From positions 2,852,001 through 2,916,000 of the forward strand of contig JAUTDP010000003.1 in assembly GCA_033439795.1 (NCBI GenBank): a stretch of DNA of 64,000 nucleotides, read 5' to 3'. The notes under the pieces are model-generated. The model saw nothing but the letters and a program-made list of their open reading frames with translations. It made no database searches and had not been told where the DNA came from. Shown one piece after another: positions 48,301 to 61,232 of this stretch (its first letter is position 1; every line of letters starts with the position of its first letter). Source of the stretch: Sordaria brevicollis (Eukaryota > Ascomycota > Sordariomycetes > Sordariales > Sordariaceae). The translations under genes and the position numbers were made by a program.

Positions 48301-49950
48301 TGCAGTGCGAGGCATTCCTCAAAGAAGTGAAGTCGGCATCCTCAATCTTGAGCCAGCAGGGGCCCATGATGTTCTTCCAGAGCACAAACTGCTCGAACAG
48401 AGCGGTGTTGGTACCGAACACATGGGAGAAGGTTTCGCCCTTGGTGATTGGATCCATCGCAGGCTTGGTATATGGGTAGAGGAGCTTCAAGTACTGGCCC
48501 TCCTTAGGAACATCTGGAAGCTCGAATGCATACTTGCGGGTACAAGCCTTGATCTTGTGCATGCCGACGTTCATCTTGGTCATGATTTCATCGACCTCGT
48601 TGTAGACGTCCATCATTTCCACCTCTTCTGTTGTCTCCTCGCCACCTCGCACACGATACTTGCGCGGCAAGAAGAAGAGTTTGCGGAGAATGTTGTCAAC
48701 CTTGACAAAGCAGCTGACATAGTTCTTGGTCTTCTTGTTCAACACCTTGCCGAACAAGCATAGACTACCGTTTACCTCCGTGTAGTCTGTCCAGAACATG
48801 TTCAAGCTGCCGTCTTCTTCGATAGCGTCCTTGTAGTCAATCTTGCCAACGCTTCTGCCCTCAGGCTGTGACATGGATACCACGTTGAGCTTCTGGTTGA
48901 TTTCGTTCCAGGAGGCGGCATCAACTTCCGGTAATGGTGCCCTTGCGGGTGATGAACTGGCCGGTACGGGATCTGCCTTTGGGATCTTCTTGACCTGACG
49001 GGATGCTGATATGTTGACACTGGCAGCTGTGACCGCTCCAGTATGGGCAACCTCCATCATGTCCTCATCTTCGTCATCGTCATCCTCGTCCTTCTTGGGT
49101 TCCGGCCTACTGGCGAATGTCCTTCGGGTTGCTACCTTGGCGGCTGGTGAAGAGGGCAGGATGGCATCACTCATAAGATAATCGGAAACAGGCGCAGGTT
49201 CGTCGTCCATGGCTGGGTAGTCGTCATTTGGTAGAAGGTCCTCGTCTCCTGCTGGTGATGATGCCCGGTCGTCGACTGTCTTTGCTCTCTTTGCCATCGG
49301 TGGCCGGGGTTCCCGCACCGGGGAAAGCACCCGGACTTTCCTCCTCTCGACTGATCGTTCTCTCTTCTTGGATACTCGTGTGGTCGGGGTGGGGATGTTT
49401 GCGGTGACCTCGCCGAGAAGGTCTTCGAGGAACTTGTCATCTTCTTCCGTTTTGATGACCTTTTGTTTTGGTGGTGCTTTGGCGGCGCCTTTTGTGAAGT
49501 ATTCGGTAATGTCTCTGTCGTTGGCATCTCGTTTCGCATCTTCTTGCTCCTTCTGTTTCTTGGCTAAAAAGAGAGAGAAAGCATAAGGGTCAGCATCAGA
49601 ACCTGACTGGTTTACATACTACACCCGTAGCCGATTTCTAGAATCTCGAACTGCTCACACTTGCGCGGCACCTTGCTGCCGGGTAAGCCTAATTCCTCCT
49701 CGCTGTCATCGCCATACTGGGGAAGCCGGTCCCATTCTTCGCGGCCGTCGTCGGCATAACCCTCGCCATTGTCGTCCACCACGAAATCATCCTCGTTCAG
49801 GCGGTCTCTAACAATCTTCTTGTACTGGTTCTCGTCGACTTCTTCGTAGAGCTCGTCAACCTCGCCGACGTCGTACGTCTTCTTCTTGCCGGACTGGCGC
49901 AGTTCGCGCAGCTCGGCGAACTTGTCGCGTTTGGCTACTCGTCTGGACAT
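45329..49950 (-). CDS. pol1: DNA polymerase alpha catalytic subunit (Pol1), third exon broken by about eleven single-base indels
   Basis: Nuclear B-family polymerase that extends primase RNA primers. Exons 49950-49620, 49563-47168 and 47114-45329. N terminus: [21 protein letters not shown] with [20 protein letters not shown], then [11 protein letters not shown], both alpha-subunit marks. The inactive exonuclease-like region follows. Polymerase motifs: [15 protein letters not shown] (near 47240); [13 protein letters not shown] (near 46940); C, YGDTDS (near 46790). The C terminus has paired-Cys zinc motifs ([20 protein letters not shown]). The first two exons are intact. Between 46073 and 46997 the conserved protein hops frames at about eleven places (two deletions, nine insertions); allowing them gives about 1501 codons and a consistent frame throughout. 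The gene is essential in fungi, so errors in the sequence are likelier than a real pseudogene. Confidence 0.9.
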
Positions 49951-50729
49951 TTTTGGTATGCCCTTTGTGAGGTTGTCTTTGGAAGAGGGAATAGGATAAA
50001 ACGAGACAACAGAGGAGCATCAGGCGACACTCTGAAGGGAATATCGACGACTGGGTTACCGCGACGAGATGTTGCAGCGTTGGTGATAGAGAATGGAACC
50101 TCAGAAGAGGAATTATAGTGGGATTACAGGGTTCAATTGGTCCCCTCCACTAACAAAAGAAAGACGCGCTTAGTTTCGTTACTCGTCGCGTACTTTACCG
50201 TAAACTACAAGCGCGAACCCCTGTCCCCGTCACGGTCGTGTTTAAGAGGTGGGGCAGTCCTGTTCCTGTAGCCTATGCGGATAAGAAAAGCGACGTACCG
50301 GGCTTTGTACCTTTCAGCAGCGGGCTCCCTGTCAGGTACCAGATGCCGACCCCAGATCCACCGTCTCCAAAAGAAAAGCGGCAGCGGGCCAGCGGCAGGC
50401 ATTTTTGAAGATCAGTCTCCAAAATTTCAGATGTCATCCTAACTTTGTCCATCACCACGGCCCCATCTTCAACTTCTCTCTCCGTTCAGTTTCCGATTGT
50501 ACCTGTCGCAGCAATATTGTAACCCATATTCCTAGCCAGGCCATATCTGGACATACAAACTCGTCGAATTTTCCAAAGACCGGCTATCATACACAGACCT
50601 CGTTACCGCAAACTCGACGATCTCAATACCCCACCAACCGGTCATCACCAACAAAACATAGGTACTTCGGTCCGTACCTCGAACGAAAAGACAGAATAAA
50701 CCAAGGGACGGACTCGGTTGCCCGCAACC
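49951..50729. promoter_or_regulatory. Divergent promoter region, pol1 / PPR gene
   Basis: About 780 bp between divergent starts. I saw no repeat. I could not confirm an MCB-type ACGCGT box, which would be expected for an S-phase gene; near 50164 there is only GACGCGCTTAG. Confidence 0.45.
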
Positions 50730-53243
50730 ATGTTTGTCTGCCGGGCTTGCCTGCGAAAAGGCCTAGCTCCTGGAGCTCTGGCTAGGATAACTGCGCCTGC
50801 AGTTGGATCTCGACTCGCCCTCCCAAGGCTAGGCGCACTTACAGTATCAAGCCAATCCACGACCACCCTCCGATCCTACCACTTGCCCTCTCTCAAGCCC
50901 AAGACCGCCGCCGATCCTTCAGTTACCCTCGACCTGGAAGTACCGGAAGGAGAAGAAGATGGAGAAGGGGCGGGAAGGAAAGGGAAGAAGAGGGACCTGA
51001 GCGAGGAGCAGAGAAAGAAGCTGGAGCGCAATGCGTACCTGCAGCTCAAGCATTTCAAAGACCCCTTCCACATTGAGAAACAGGTCAAACTGGCCCTTGA
51101 CAAGGGAAAATACGATGAGGCCCTTATCCTTACTCGCAAGGCAAGCAAAGACGCAAAGGTCCAGGTCTCATGGAACCATCTGATCGACTACCACATGAAG
51201 AACAAGCGCCTGTCTGCCGCCATCAAGATCTACAACGAAATGAAGAAGCGCGCCCAGGTCCCGGACGCCAGGACTTACACCATTATCTTCCGCGGATGTG
51301 CCATGAGCGAACACCCCAAGCAGGCCGTAGCAGAAGCTATCAAGATCTACCACAGCTTGCTCAGGAACGAGCGCGTCAAGCCGACCACGATTCACCTCAA
51401 CGCCGTCCTTGAGACATGCGCCCGCGCCGGAGACCTGGACAGTATGTTCACGACAGTACAAACAGCCAACGAAAGCACACGCAAGCCCGACAACTTGACA
51501 TACACGATCATCTTCAACGCCCTCCGAGCCCAGTTCAACCCACGAATGCCCATCGAGCGGGATTCTATGCAGCGCGACGAAGAAGACATCAAGCGGGAGA
51601 AACAAGAGGCTATCAGTAGGGCTTTGCAAATATGGGAAGATGTGCAGCGACAATGGAGGAAGGGCAACCTCAGGATCGACGAGGAAATGATCTGCTCTCT
51701 TGGAAGACTTTTGACCTTGGGTACGAAGGAGGACAACGAGAGAGTTTTCGATCTTCTTGCCACAACCATGCAACTCCCTCGATTCCATGCCGGCGAGAAG
51801 GCGGCTGCCGAAGTGTCTGCCAAGGCTGTAGAGACAACCGCTACACCAGCGGTCTCACCTAAAGCTCCTTCGTCCGAAGAATCAGAAACAACACCAGCAG
51901 AAACAGCATCCGAACCAGTCACGGCGACTGGGGAACAAACTAGCGAGGTCCAGGAGGTCGAGGAGGTCAAGAAGGAGGTCAAGGAATCCAAGCCCAAGTA
52001 CGAGAAGAGATCTGTCACTCCCAGCCCCAGCCTCTTCGCCCAACCCGGCAACAACACCCTCTCCCTCATTCTCTCCGTCCTCTCCAACACGCGCCGCACC
52101 TCCATCGCCCAGAAATACTGGGACCTCCTCACCTCGGCCCCCTACTCCATCAAACCTGACAAAGACAACTACTTCCGCTACCTGCGCGTCCTCCAAATCG
52201 GCCGCGGCTCCGCCGCCACCGCCTCCGTCATGACCACCATGCCCGCCGAATTCCTCACGCCCATGATGCTCAAGACGGCCTTCACAACCTGCATCCGCGA
52301 CGAGCTCAACCCGCACGCCTTTTCCCCCAATGCATGCACCATCTTCGACGCCATGACCCGTAAGACGCGATACCCAGACGCCATCGCCATGCGCCTCTTC
52401 CTGCAATCCGCCCAAGGAAACTTCCGACACATCAAGAAGTTGGCCGAGACCGACCCGCTCGGTTCGCGCCAGGCAATGGGCAAGCAAATCATCCTCGCCC
52501 TCGACAAAATGTGGCAACCCTTCCGCATAATGGTCAACCAGTACTCCTACCCCATCGGCAGCCGCGTCACCGCCCAGAGCCCCGAAGATGCCTGGAAGGC
52601 GATTCGCGCGCACATGTCCGAGTGCGTCGTCACGGCGCGCCGCATGATTTCTGCCCTGGACAAGGTGATGCTGAACAACATGTGCTCTGACGAGGCCGTC
52701 CTGAAAGTCCTCAAACAGCGCCGCGTGGTTCTGCAAAACATGGTCGAGCGGTACGTGGCCAAGGACGGCGATTTGATGAATAAATGGCGTGAGAAGATGA
52801 TTGGTAAGTACGGCGCCGAAAATTTCGCGAAGCGCGAGGCCTTGGGAGAAGATTACGAGTTTGGACAGCCGAAGCCGAATGAGTTTGAGAAGAATATTAG
52901 TAAGAAGAAGGAAGAAGCGGTTGCGGCTAAGGAGAAGGCTCAGAAGGAGCAACAACGAGAAAGGAAAGAAGAGGAGGAGAAGGAAGATGAGGATGAGGAG
53001 GATGAGTGGGAGGATGTCAGACAACAACGAAGATATAGCGGTGGCGGCGGCGGTGGTGGTGGTGGAAGAGACAAGACAAAGTACTTGAGAGAAAAGTTGA
53101 GGAGGGATGAGAAGAATGATAGGCGGAAACCGCAGAGGTTCAACGATAACAGCAATGACAATGACTCGTCATGGTCGAGAGAGAAGCATGGGGATAGTTG
53201 GGGGAGTGGCAAGGGGAGAGGTCAGAGGAAACCTGCCTGGTAG
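50730..53243 (+). CDS. Pentatricopeptide-repeat protein, probably mitochondrial
   Basis: Single exon, 837 residues. The N terminus MFVCRACLRKGLAPGALARI is Arg-rich and lacks acidic residues for about 55 residues, as in a mitochondrial targeting sequence. PPR-like helical pairs cover about residues 145-260 (VSWNHLIDYHMKNKRLSAAIKIYNEM in part, TYTIIFRGCAMSEHPKQ, TIHLNAVLETCARAGDLD, TYTIIFNALRAQFNP). A disordered Thr/Glu-rich linker (about 355-425) is followed by a second helical region (about 440-680). The C terminus has a Lys/Glu coiled coil, a run of nine Gly near 772 and a basic tail. Fungal PPR proteins of this kind act on mitochondrial RNA or ribosomes; the specific target is unknown. The first ATG (50730) is used. 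Confidence 0.85.
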   Translation: MFVCRACLRKGLAPGALARITAPAVGSRLALPRLGALTVSSQSTTTLRSYHLPSLKPKTAADPSVTLDLEVPEGEEDGEGAGRKGKKRDLSEEQRKKLERNAYLQLKHFKDPFHIEKQVKLALDKGKYDEALILTRKASKDAKVQVSWNHLIDYHMKNKRLSAAIKIYNEMKKRAQVPDARTYTIIFRGCAMSEHPKQAVAEAIKIYHSLLRNERVKPTTIHLNAVLETCARAGDLDSMFTTVQTANESTRKPDNLTYTIIFNALRAQFNPRMPIERDSMQRDEEDIKREKQEAISRALQIWEDVQRQWRKGNLRIDEEMICSLGRLLTLGTKEDNERVFDLLATTMQLPRFHAGEKAAAEVSAKAVETTATPAVSPKAPSSEESETTPAETASEPVTATGEQTSEVQEVEEVKKEVKESKPKYEKRSVTPSPSLFAQPGNNTLSLILSVLSNTRRTSIAQKYWDLLTSAPYSIKPDKDNYFRYLRVLQIGRGSAATASVMTTMPAEFLTPMMLKTAFTTCIRDELNPHAFSPNACTIFDAMTRKTRYPDAIAMRLFLQSAQGNFRHIKKLAETDPLGSRQAMGKQIILALDKMWQPFRIMVNQYSYPIGSRVTAQSPEDAWKAIRAHMSECVVTARRMISALDKVMLNNMCSDEAVLKVLKQRRVVLQNMVERYVAKDGDLMNKWREKMIGKYGAENFAKREALGEDYEFGQPKPNEFEKNISKKKEEAVAAKEKAQKEQQRERKEEEEKEDEDEEDEWEDVRQQRRYSGGGGGGGGGRDKTKYLREKLRRDEKNDRRKPQRFNDNSNDNDSSWSREKHGDSWGSGKGRGQRKPAW

Positions 53244-54088
53244 ATGGGTGTAAGAGTAAATGATGTTAGAGTTGTACGTTAGTTAGATCTAGATGAGACC
53301 GTCGCGATGGTGCTTCATTGTATATATTCATCCATATATGACTCTGTTGATACCTACCTCACTGTTGCGGAATTCGGAGTGATGGTTGGGATGATGTGTT
53401 CGATACTTGGATTATAGTTCGTGTCAGACGTATGTACGAGATGCTTCTCGAACTTGGATGAAACAAAGCTATTATGATATCTTTTTTCTCCTCGCTTTTT
53501 GCGCGACCTCGCTACTTAAATACTCTTGGAGATAGAGCACATTACAGCATCATCAATAGAAAGCAAACCTTCGAGCAACGTCCAGAGTAAAGAATGTCAA
53601 GTTTCCTTTCTTCTCCTTATCTCCACAGGTCCTATTTTGGCTCTGCTTGCTTGCTATCCCTTGGTCTCTGCTCTCCATCCCTCTTTACACTTCATCACCG
53701 TTTCTCTTCACTCGCCTCTTCCCATTGCCCATCCGCCTTTATCATCGCCCACGCCCTATTCAGTTCTGCTCTACCGTCCCGACAGCAACGACGAAAGCAC
53801 AATGACAATTTTTCAGTAGTAAAACGAATCTCTTAGAAGAAAAAGAAAAAGACTCAGAAGAAGAAGAAGGAGGTATCGTGATCTGATCAGAATACAAACT
53901 TTGAATGTGCGTAGTACAACAATCAACTACAACGAAAGGTACTACTAGCCGCTGCCTGCTCTTCTTTCCTTCCCTAATACCAACCAAACCACCAACTGAA
54001 ACACCCAAACTACCATTTCAACTAACGCTTCCCTACTAACCACCTGCCCTTCCTCAGACCACCAAAACTCTATGCTTTAGTCCTAAAT
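53244..54088. other. Convergent intergenic gap, PPR gene to yak1
   Basis: About 845 bp with the two 3' flanks. Pyrimidine-rich near 53600-53760. No gene recognised. Confidence 0.45.
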
Positions 54089-57000
54089 TCAATGCCACGG
54101 ACTCTGACCCTGCCCTTGACCACCGCCGCCCCCGCTATTACCCATGAACCCCTCCTCCAGCGTCCTTTCCTCCAAGTTCCTAATGAAATCACGGTTATTA
54201 CCCTGCTGACCGCGTCCGCCCTGCTGCGCACGGCTTCCTCTCCTCGGCATCCTCTGACTTGGCTGCGAGTCCATTCCCGCGAGACCGTCTGGTGGCGGCG
54301 GGTAGTAGGCCGGGCTCGGTTGCAGACGGATAGGCTGCGTAGGGTCGAGATGGCTCGCGACACGCTGGATGGAAACCGGGATTCCGCTTTGCTGCTGCTC
54401 CATCGTCGAAGACCGTTGCCTCTGGCGCGCGGCCGCCGCCGCTTGTTGCTGAGCGTACACACTCGACTGGGACATGCCCGAGTAGTTCCCTGGGGGCATC
54501 TGGACTTGCGGTACCTGCTGCTGCTGCTGCTGTTGCTGGGGCATGCCTTGTTGAGGATATTGGCCCTGCTGAGAACCGTATGGGGGAGGCGCGCCACCGT
54601 GGCTGCTGCTGCCGCTAGGCGCGTACATGTTGTTGTTGGAATACAAAGGCGGCGGTTGCGCGTGGGCCTGCTGGGGGTATTGCTGTCCAGTGGCCATCGA
54701 CCCATAAGGGTTTTGGGCTTGGTTTGCCGCGATCGCGTTGGCTTGTGCCTGTTGCGCCTTTTGCTTGCTGAACGCCTCGGCCTGTATTTGCTGTTGAGTT
54801 CCCGGCGCTGGTGATCTGTTAAGCGAACTAGACTTGAGGTTCATCGGCGGTACGAATGGCCCAGTGAACTTTGATTGCGTGATGAAGGGATGTAGCTTGG
54901 CTTGCTGCGGCGACCATCTTTCCAATGGGTTAATCGTCAAAAGACCCCTGACGAAATCGATGAACGCAATCCGGTTGTTCATTTCTAAAATATCATTAGT
55001 TTCCAACCCACAGAGCTAACAAATATGCTTTTAACTCACCTCGGTCGATTTCCGACTGCTTCATGTTCTTCCTCGGCATCGGGTACGTCTTGATAATCTC
55101 GGGTAGCGTGTTGGCCTGAAAGTACTTCTTGCTAGGTTGTTCCTTCGTGCCGTGCTCCCGAGAATATTGCTCCATACTCTTCAAATGGTACGTTTTCCTG
55201 CCGAACTCGTCCTGTCTCTTCTCGAAGAACTCTCCCGCCTGCTTGCCCATCTCGATCATCCAGTTTGGAGGGTTTCCTAGCATCTCGACAATTCGCGACA
55301 CCTGGTTGTACTCGGAGGAACCGGGGAAGAGGGGAAGACCCAGGAACAGCTCGACTACAATACATCCCAGAGACCACATATCAATGGCCGAAGAGTAGGG
55401 CAGACCAAGCAACACCTCGGGTGATCGATAGAACCTGGACTGGATGTACGTGTAGACAGTCTGCCGTTCGTCGCAAGCGGATCCGAAATCGATGATCTTG
55501 ATGATTGGGCTTTCGAGGTTTTTCAACAGAATGTTCTCGGGTTTCAGATCGCAATGGATCAATCTCGCCTTGTTGAGCAGGGAAAGCCCATTAAGCAGCT
55601 GCTGCGCAAAGACGCGGACCAGTGTCGTGCTAAGCCCTCGGAACTGGTTTTGCTTGATCAGCTCGTAAAGGTTAACGCTAAGCAACTCGAATACCAGGCA
55701 CAAGTGTTGCCGGTGAATGAAGGTGTCTTTTAGTCTTAGGAGGTGGTGATCGTCGTTCTTGTCGAGCTTCGTATTGAGCTGAACAGAGAGATGTTAGCGC
55801 GCGCGCGCGCGTCACACACAACTTGACAGGGCGGGGGAAACAAACCAAGTCCAAAACAGACACCTCCATCATACTTTGGTTAAAGTAAGCCGTTCGGTTC
55901 TTGATAACCTTGACCGCGACGACTTCCTGCGTCTTTAGGTTCTGGCATTTCACGACCTGACCAAATGTACCTTGGCCAAGGACGTCGAGAATTAGGTAGC
56001 GGTTCCTGGTAGAATAAATCATGTAAGTGGCTGTTTCTCGACTCGTAGTAAGCAGCAACAACATACTTATGACCAGCCTCCTCCGAGCCCAGGATATCGT
56101 TCACATAGAGGATATAATCGCTGTCCTCGTTATCGTAGCCGTCATTCTTCACTCCTTTGCTAGGCTTGGTCAAGACGCGCCTTGGGTTCCTAGACGACTC
56201 GTACTTGAAGTTGGGGTTGCATATTCGGTAAGTGGCGGGGAGGTGAACTGTTAGCGCTTGGAGGGGCTAGTAGTACCGTGATTTTATTAGCAAAGCTGCC
56301 TTGTCTGAAGCCAATTTCCCGTTCTTATACATACACTAATGAACCCGCCTTCCGGGTTGGCTCGTCGATGTGCCGGTTGCTTGTTGATCCTTGGTCGTAG
56401 GTCTTGAGGTCCTCGTACTTTCTTAAACTCGGGAACTGGAGTCTTATCGGGCATGTTGGGCATCTGTTGCGACTGAGAATTCATGCGCCTTGGCGGCGAC
56501 TTGGGGTCCATGTAGGAGCCGTCCATGGTAGAGCTGACCGCCGAGTTTGGATAGCTGTGGTCGTGTTGGGCGGGTGCGTATGGGTTGATGGGAGGAAGCT
56601 GTTGCGATGTCTGGCGGCTGGAGTAGTAAGGGTTGGTTTGTTGCTGTTGCTGCTGGTGTTGTGATTGCGGCGGGGCATATTCGTTCGGTCGCGTAGGGGA
56701 TTGACGTTGGGCGGGGGAAAACTGGCTTCCCTTGGGGTATTGGGAGGCAGGCGAGAGGGCTTCCATGGGCGAGTATCGCTGGGCGGCGGCAGATGGCTCT
56801 TGGGAGGTGCTGAGGCTGGCGGGGCGACCACCAGAGAGCGAGTGATGCGGCCTCAGGGGGTACTTGATGGTAGGGTTCTGGGACGAGTATTGATCATGGG
56901 CATCCTGCATGGCGACGTCGCCGTTGGAATCGCGCGACTGGGACGACGTCATTGGGGAAATGGAGGAGGACTGTGGTTGCGCGCCTGGGTTCATGGCGGC

Positions 57001-57183
57001 CTGGTACGGATCATACTTGTATCCGGCCGGCGGCTGCTGCTGCTGGTGCTGCTGCTGCGACGGGACCTGGCCGTTGTTGGTGTAGTCTCTTGGGGACATG
57101 GACATTTGGCCAGAGCCGTTGTTGTATCTCCTGGACGAGCCGCTGGCGGCAGAGTCGGAGTATGGTTGCCATTGCTGCTCCAT
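54089..57183 (-). CDS. yak1: Yak1, DYRK-family dual-specificity protein kinase
   Basis: Growth-restraining kinase acting opposite PKA/TOR in fungi, in nucleus and cytoplasm. Exons 57183-56335, 56266-56067, 56005-55846, 55778-55040 and 54984-54089 give 947 residues. The Gln/Pro/Ser-rich N-terminal region (about 1-280) ends in the family block ADPEGGFI-type PEGGFIS|PLQAL and NPNFKYESSRNPRRVL. The kinase domain covers about 351-690: glycine loop LGQGTFGQVV, Lys in VVAVKVIK, catalytic loop HCDLKPENILL, DFGSACDE, the DYRK activation Tyr motif YTY before IQSRFYRSPEV. The tail is Gln-rich, with eight consecutive Gln, and ends in Gly repeats. One intron (55779-55845) holds a 15-nt GC dinucleotide run. 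Start ATG chosen by family N terminus; upstream there is no ATG for 755 nt. Confidence 0.95.
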
Positions 57184-57938
57184 GGCTGCTGGCAGGGCGA
57201 AGTGCCAGCTTCGCAGAACAGACTCGAGGCTGTTGATATGGTGTGGTGTTTTGGGCAGTGCGGACTCTGTTGTCGTCGCCGCGAAGAGGAGGGGACGAGA
57301 AGGGAGAGGGAGGTTTGAAGCTTCGATTTCCAAGACACCACACACAACGACGGACTCGGACGGTCCCTCTCGCTGGCTGGCTGGCGGCGGCAGGTCACAA
57401 GTGTGGGCCTGATGATGGAGGTGCGGACCGCGGACTGCCTGCTTGGGTGGTGCAGTGACTGCAGAAGGGCAGTTGATGGTGGCTACCTAGACTCTGTAGC
57501 TAGAACTAGACTGGTACTGAGGTGTTCTGGCAGGTAAAGGTGAGCGGCCTGCCCTGTTGTCGTCGAAAGAGGACCCGCTCTCTGTTCGCAACAACCTTGT
57601 GGATGACTGACGGAGAGGGCAAAGCGCAAGGAGCAAAAGCGGGCCAAGCGGTGCCAAGGCGCAGCGAATATAACCTAGGTACTCGTACTCCTACTCCGGT
57701 AGGAAAGATGCCAAGTAATCCCTGGTAAACTGAAAAACCGTCGTAATATTCTTTCCTTTCAGCTCGGGCAGTAAAAGTGTAAAGCTGCTGTGTGGTGGGC
57801 TGTTTAAGCTAAGAACGCGTTGGGTTCACTTCGTTGGACGATTGGAGAAACGGACGGCGGGCAGAAAGAGACGGGAAGGGAAGTGAGGTCTTGTCTTGGG
57901 GCCGTTGGCTGTCCGGGCCGGACACGGGTAGCAGGGTT
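57184..57938 (-). promoter_or_regulatory. yak1 promoter/5' leader, 755 nt without any ATG
   Basis: On the minus strand no ATG occurs between the yak1 start and 57939. Interpreted as a long leader kept free of upstream starts; the transcription start is not known. Confidence 0.5.
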
Positions 57939-60900
57939 CATTCGGTTCAAGTTCGTTGCAAAAGTCCTGTCAGGTAGGTCGCAGCTCGCAAGTGTCGCAA
58001 GCCAGGAAGGAGGGAGAGACTCCAGTGAAATCTAGAGGAGGAATCAGTGAGAAGGACGAAGCAGGCGGGCAGTGAGCAAGCAATCCAGATTACAATAGGG
58101 CAATCGCAGTCGTTGGGCAACACGGAATCTACAGAAAACAGCGGGACTTCCGTCGAGACCCGGGTTGCTCGTGATAATCGGTGGATTTCACAGTTTCTAT
58201 TCAAGGATTCCCATCGTTATGGTGATGTTACTGAGGTATATGCACGGACATGGGTTACAGAACACAGGATAACAATGGTTGGTGAGAATGTTTAAGTCTG
58301 ACTCCAGCGAAATGTCATGTCGAATGGAGCCCCTGTTGCCCCCAGTCCTGACGACGACGACGTGCCTGAGAACCTCGAGATTCGGCGACGTCAAGAACCG
58401 TATCTTGGTCCGATCTCAGAGTCTCTCAATGAATGCAACAAATAAAGTGCAGGAAGCCCGCGCAAGTTCCTGCTTTAAGCAATTCGAACTGCGCTGCTTG
58501 CACTCATGTGCATCTCGTCTTGCCTCTTTCCAAATTTAAGAAGGGAACCGCTCATTGTGGGCGTTCAGTTGCAGCTGGCTGAGCAAGTGCAGCGCAAGCG
58601 GTTATGATGTACTTAGGTGAAACATCCCGGCCGTGCTCCGCCAACATGCATATTCAGGTACGAGATGTTAGTGTTGATTACTAACTTATACGATATCCAC
58701 TAACACCAACACCCCATCACCAACCGAACTGGAACCTCTGACGCCAACGGTGTTTGACACGAGGAAGTCGAGCTCTGGTCTCGACCTCATCATTTGCGGG
58801 TATTTCAGTCCTTCCCTTCCAACACGTTGGGTGAAGTTTTGCAAAAGTTGGTGGTATTGGACCAAAAGCACCTAGCTTACGTTCTTCTGGTCGTCGGTCC
58901 AAGCTGCAAACAACCACCGACCGAAGATCATCACCGATGCCAGTCATTGATTCTCTCGTGAAAGTGGAGAGGAGATTGACTCCAGAAAGTGGCGTTTTGA
59001 CTCGTTCCACCGCAAGCAGCCATTCAGGCCTTCAACCTTGTCTGGGTCTCTCCAAGCTCAACGATCAGCGTTCAGCTCCTCCAACTTTTTAACGTTCCCA
59101 AACAACCCCGCGATATTCCATCCTGTTATAAAGAGATTAGCTTAGGATACTGGGCAGGGGGTGGTTGTTTGGCGATGACGACGGCGTTATCCATCATCCA
59201 TTCTCGATGGATTGTTATCACCGCATGGTGTTGACTGCCAACAGACATTGCCCTGCACCATCACGAACGATAAATGGGGGTATCATATGGTCGTTCGTGA
59301 CCGCGTGAACCAATGGCTTGCCAAACGCCCGCACCGCGTTGGACGAGCTGACATCGGGACACTCCTTTGGCTGCGTTTCTGGCCCGATCAAGCCGTTGAG
59401 ATTCTCCTTCGGTGGCATTATATCTTGGAAAACGGGTTGCTCCCGGTCCATGTCTCGTTCCAAATGCCACTGCCAATTTACATCAACCATCTTTCAAGAC
59501 AAAATCCTTATTACCCAGGAACTGAACTATGGAAGGTTTCCGTTACCCGTCAAACCAAAAGATTTCGCGCATCGCGTGTGACACGAGCGGGATAGTTGCA
59601 GTCTTGCAAGGCATGTGAGATTGACATGGATGGTTTCTCGTTTCTGGTTCGAGCGGTTCAACATGGCTCGATTGGGATTGGGCATCAACCTGTTGCTGTC
59701 CAAGACCGGGATTATTGATATACAATGTGACAACCCTAACCCTGATAAGCGCTTGTGGTTGCATCACAGACCTCGGGGGGGGGGGGGAGAAGGAGGCTGG
59801 ATGTAAGCGCCGGACATCATGAACGCCACCATCAGAACTAGACAATTTGCAGTCATCTGTGCTGGTCAGAAAGATTACAATGAGGATTGAGCCTGCAACT
59901 ATCGGGTGTATTATTCATAACTATTTGGCCTTTAAGTACGGGCAAAAGTTATAAGGGAGGTGAACCGCAAGACAGGACGGGTTGAACGGTTGAACCACAG
60001 CGGCTTGCTCAGCAGACATCAGTCTAAACCGCTATCACCACATGGCCAAAATCCACGTGCGAAACAGGATTGGTGTGGCTCTGCCCTTCCCGTGCCGTCC
60101 CGTTTACTTATTGCATGATCACCACGCGCCGCAGACAAGTTTCAAGTCTCGCTATGATCGGGACGATCTGCATGAACCGAGTCTTCCATCTCATAACGAT
60201 TTCACCGCGCCCGCCGGTGGTGGCCAACAATACCCGGTTCCCGAGTCTCAAACCGTAAACCGATGCTTGCTGTTCGGCCGGCTCCCTTTACGGGCCCGTG
60301 AAAGTCCGTCTCTTCGTTTACTCGAAATGCCTTCAAGCAATATAGCGTACATTTTGAAGGACATCATGCTACGTGAGATGAAAATTGCATACCGTAAAAC
60401 GCAAACGTGGAAAAATGGGTATCTTCAAAAGAAACATCCAAAGGCCCACGAGTACAAACTGGTAGGAAACGCGCAATGGGGTATATCGGAAGAAAGATGC
60501 CGCCTTTGTACACATCGAGATTGAAATGCTGAACTGAGACAAAGTGGAAATGCCGCCAAAAGGGAAGAAGAGATCTTGTCGTATGCATTCTGATGAAAGA
60601 CCTCGAACTGACTTAACTTTGAAGTGAAAGATCCGGTACCCAACGCTGGAAACATTTTTGGAAACATATCATCAGGAAGACGAGAGAGAGAGAGACTTAG
60701 CAAACGTAAGAGAGTAGAGTAAGATAAGACGTTTCGATCATGGCTTAAGAAAAGACGAGAGAAACCCCCAAAGGAAATTACACAAAACCCAAACGGAGAA
60801 CTTGCAGAGAGAACCATTGGCCCGTGGGAATCACTCAGAGAAATGGAGATAGAGAGAAGAAAGCGCGAGAAAAAAAACGCATTCGAAACTTGACAAGTAA

Positions 60901-61232
60901 GAAAGAGGAAAAAAAAAGGGAAGAACAATGAGGGATACATAAAACCAGAGAAATGAAGAAGGCAGGCTCCCAGATTCCCAACAAAATGACTTCCAATTCC
61001 AAAACCCAGTCCTTGGCCAAATTGGACGTGAGCGAGAGCTTCTCTCCATCCTGGACGTGTGAACAAGAAATATTCCTGGCTTGATGCAGCCGCAGAGCCT
61101 CCCACCTCTAGATGGAGCTGAGAAGGCCATTAACTTTTCCACAACGACAAAGCAAAAACGTTTCAGTAGAACGACAAGGAAACGACGCCCACGCTGTGAC
61201 CGCTAGCAAGCAACTGCTCACCAAAAATGTTT
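57939..61232. other. Intergenic region pub1 3' end to yak1 upstream, 3.3 kb
   Basis: Includes the pub1 3' flank. A 13-nt G run lies at 59775-59787, and a GA-rich tract at 60675-60960 (CT-rich in the pub1 sense). Open frames such as 60042-60524 have no recognisable content. No RNA gene seen. Confidence 0.45.

Noticed and set aside
60042..60524. 160-codon plus-strand open frame
   Set aside because: No domain and no support from context; lies in the pub1-yak1 gap.
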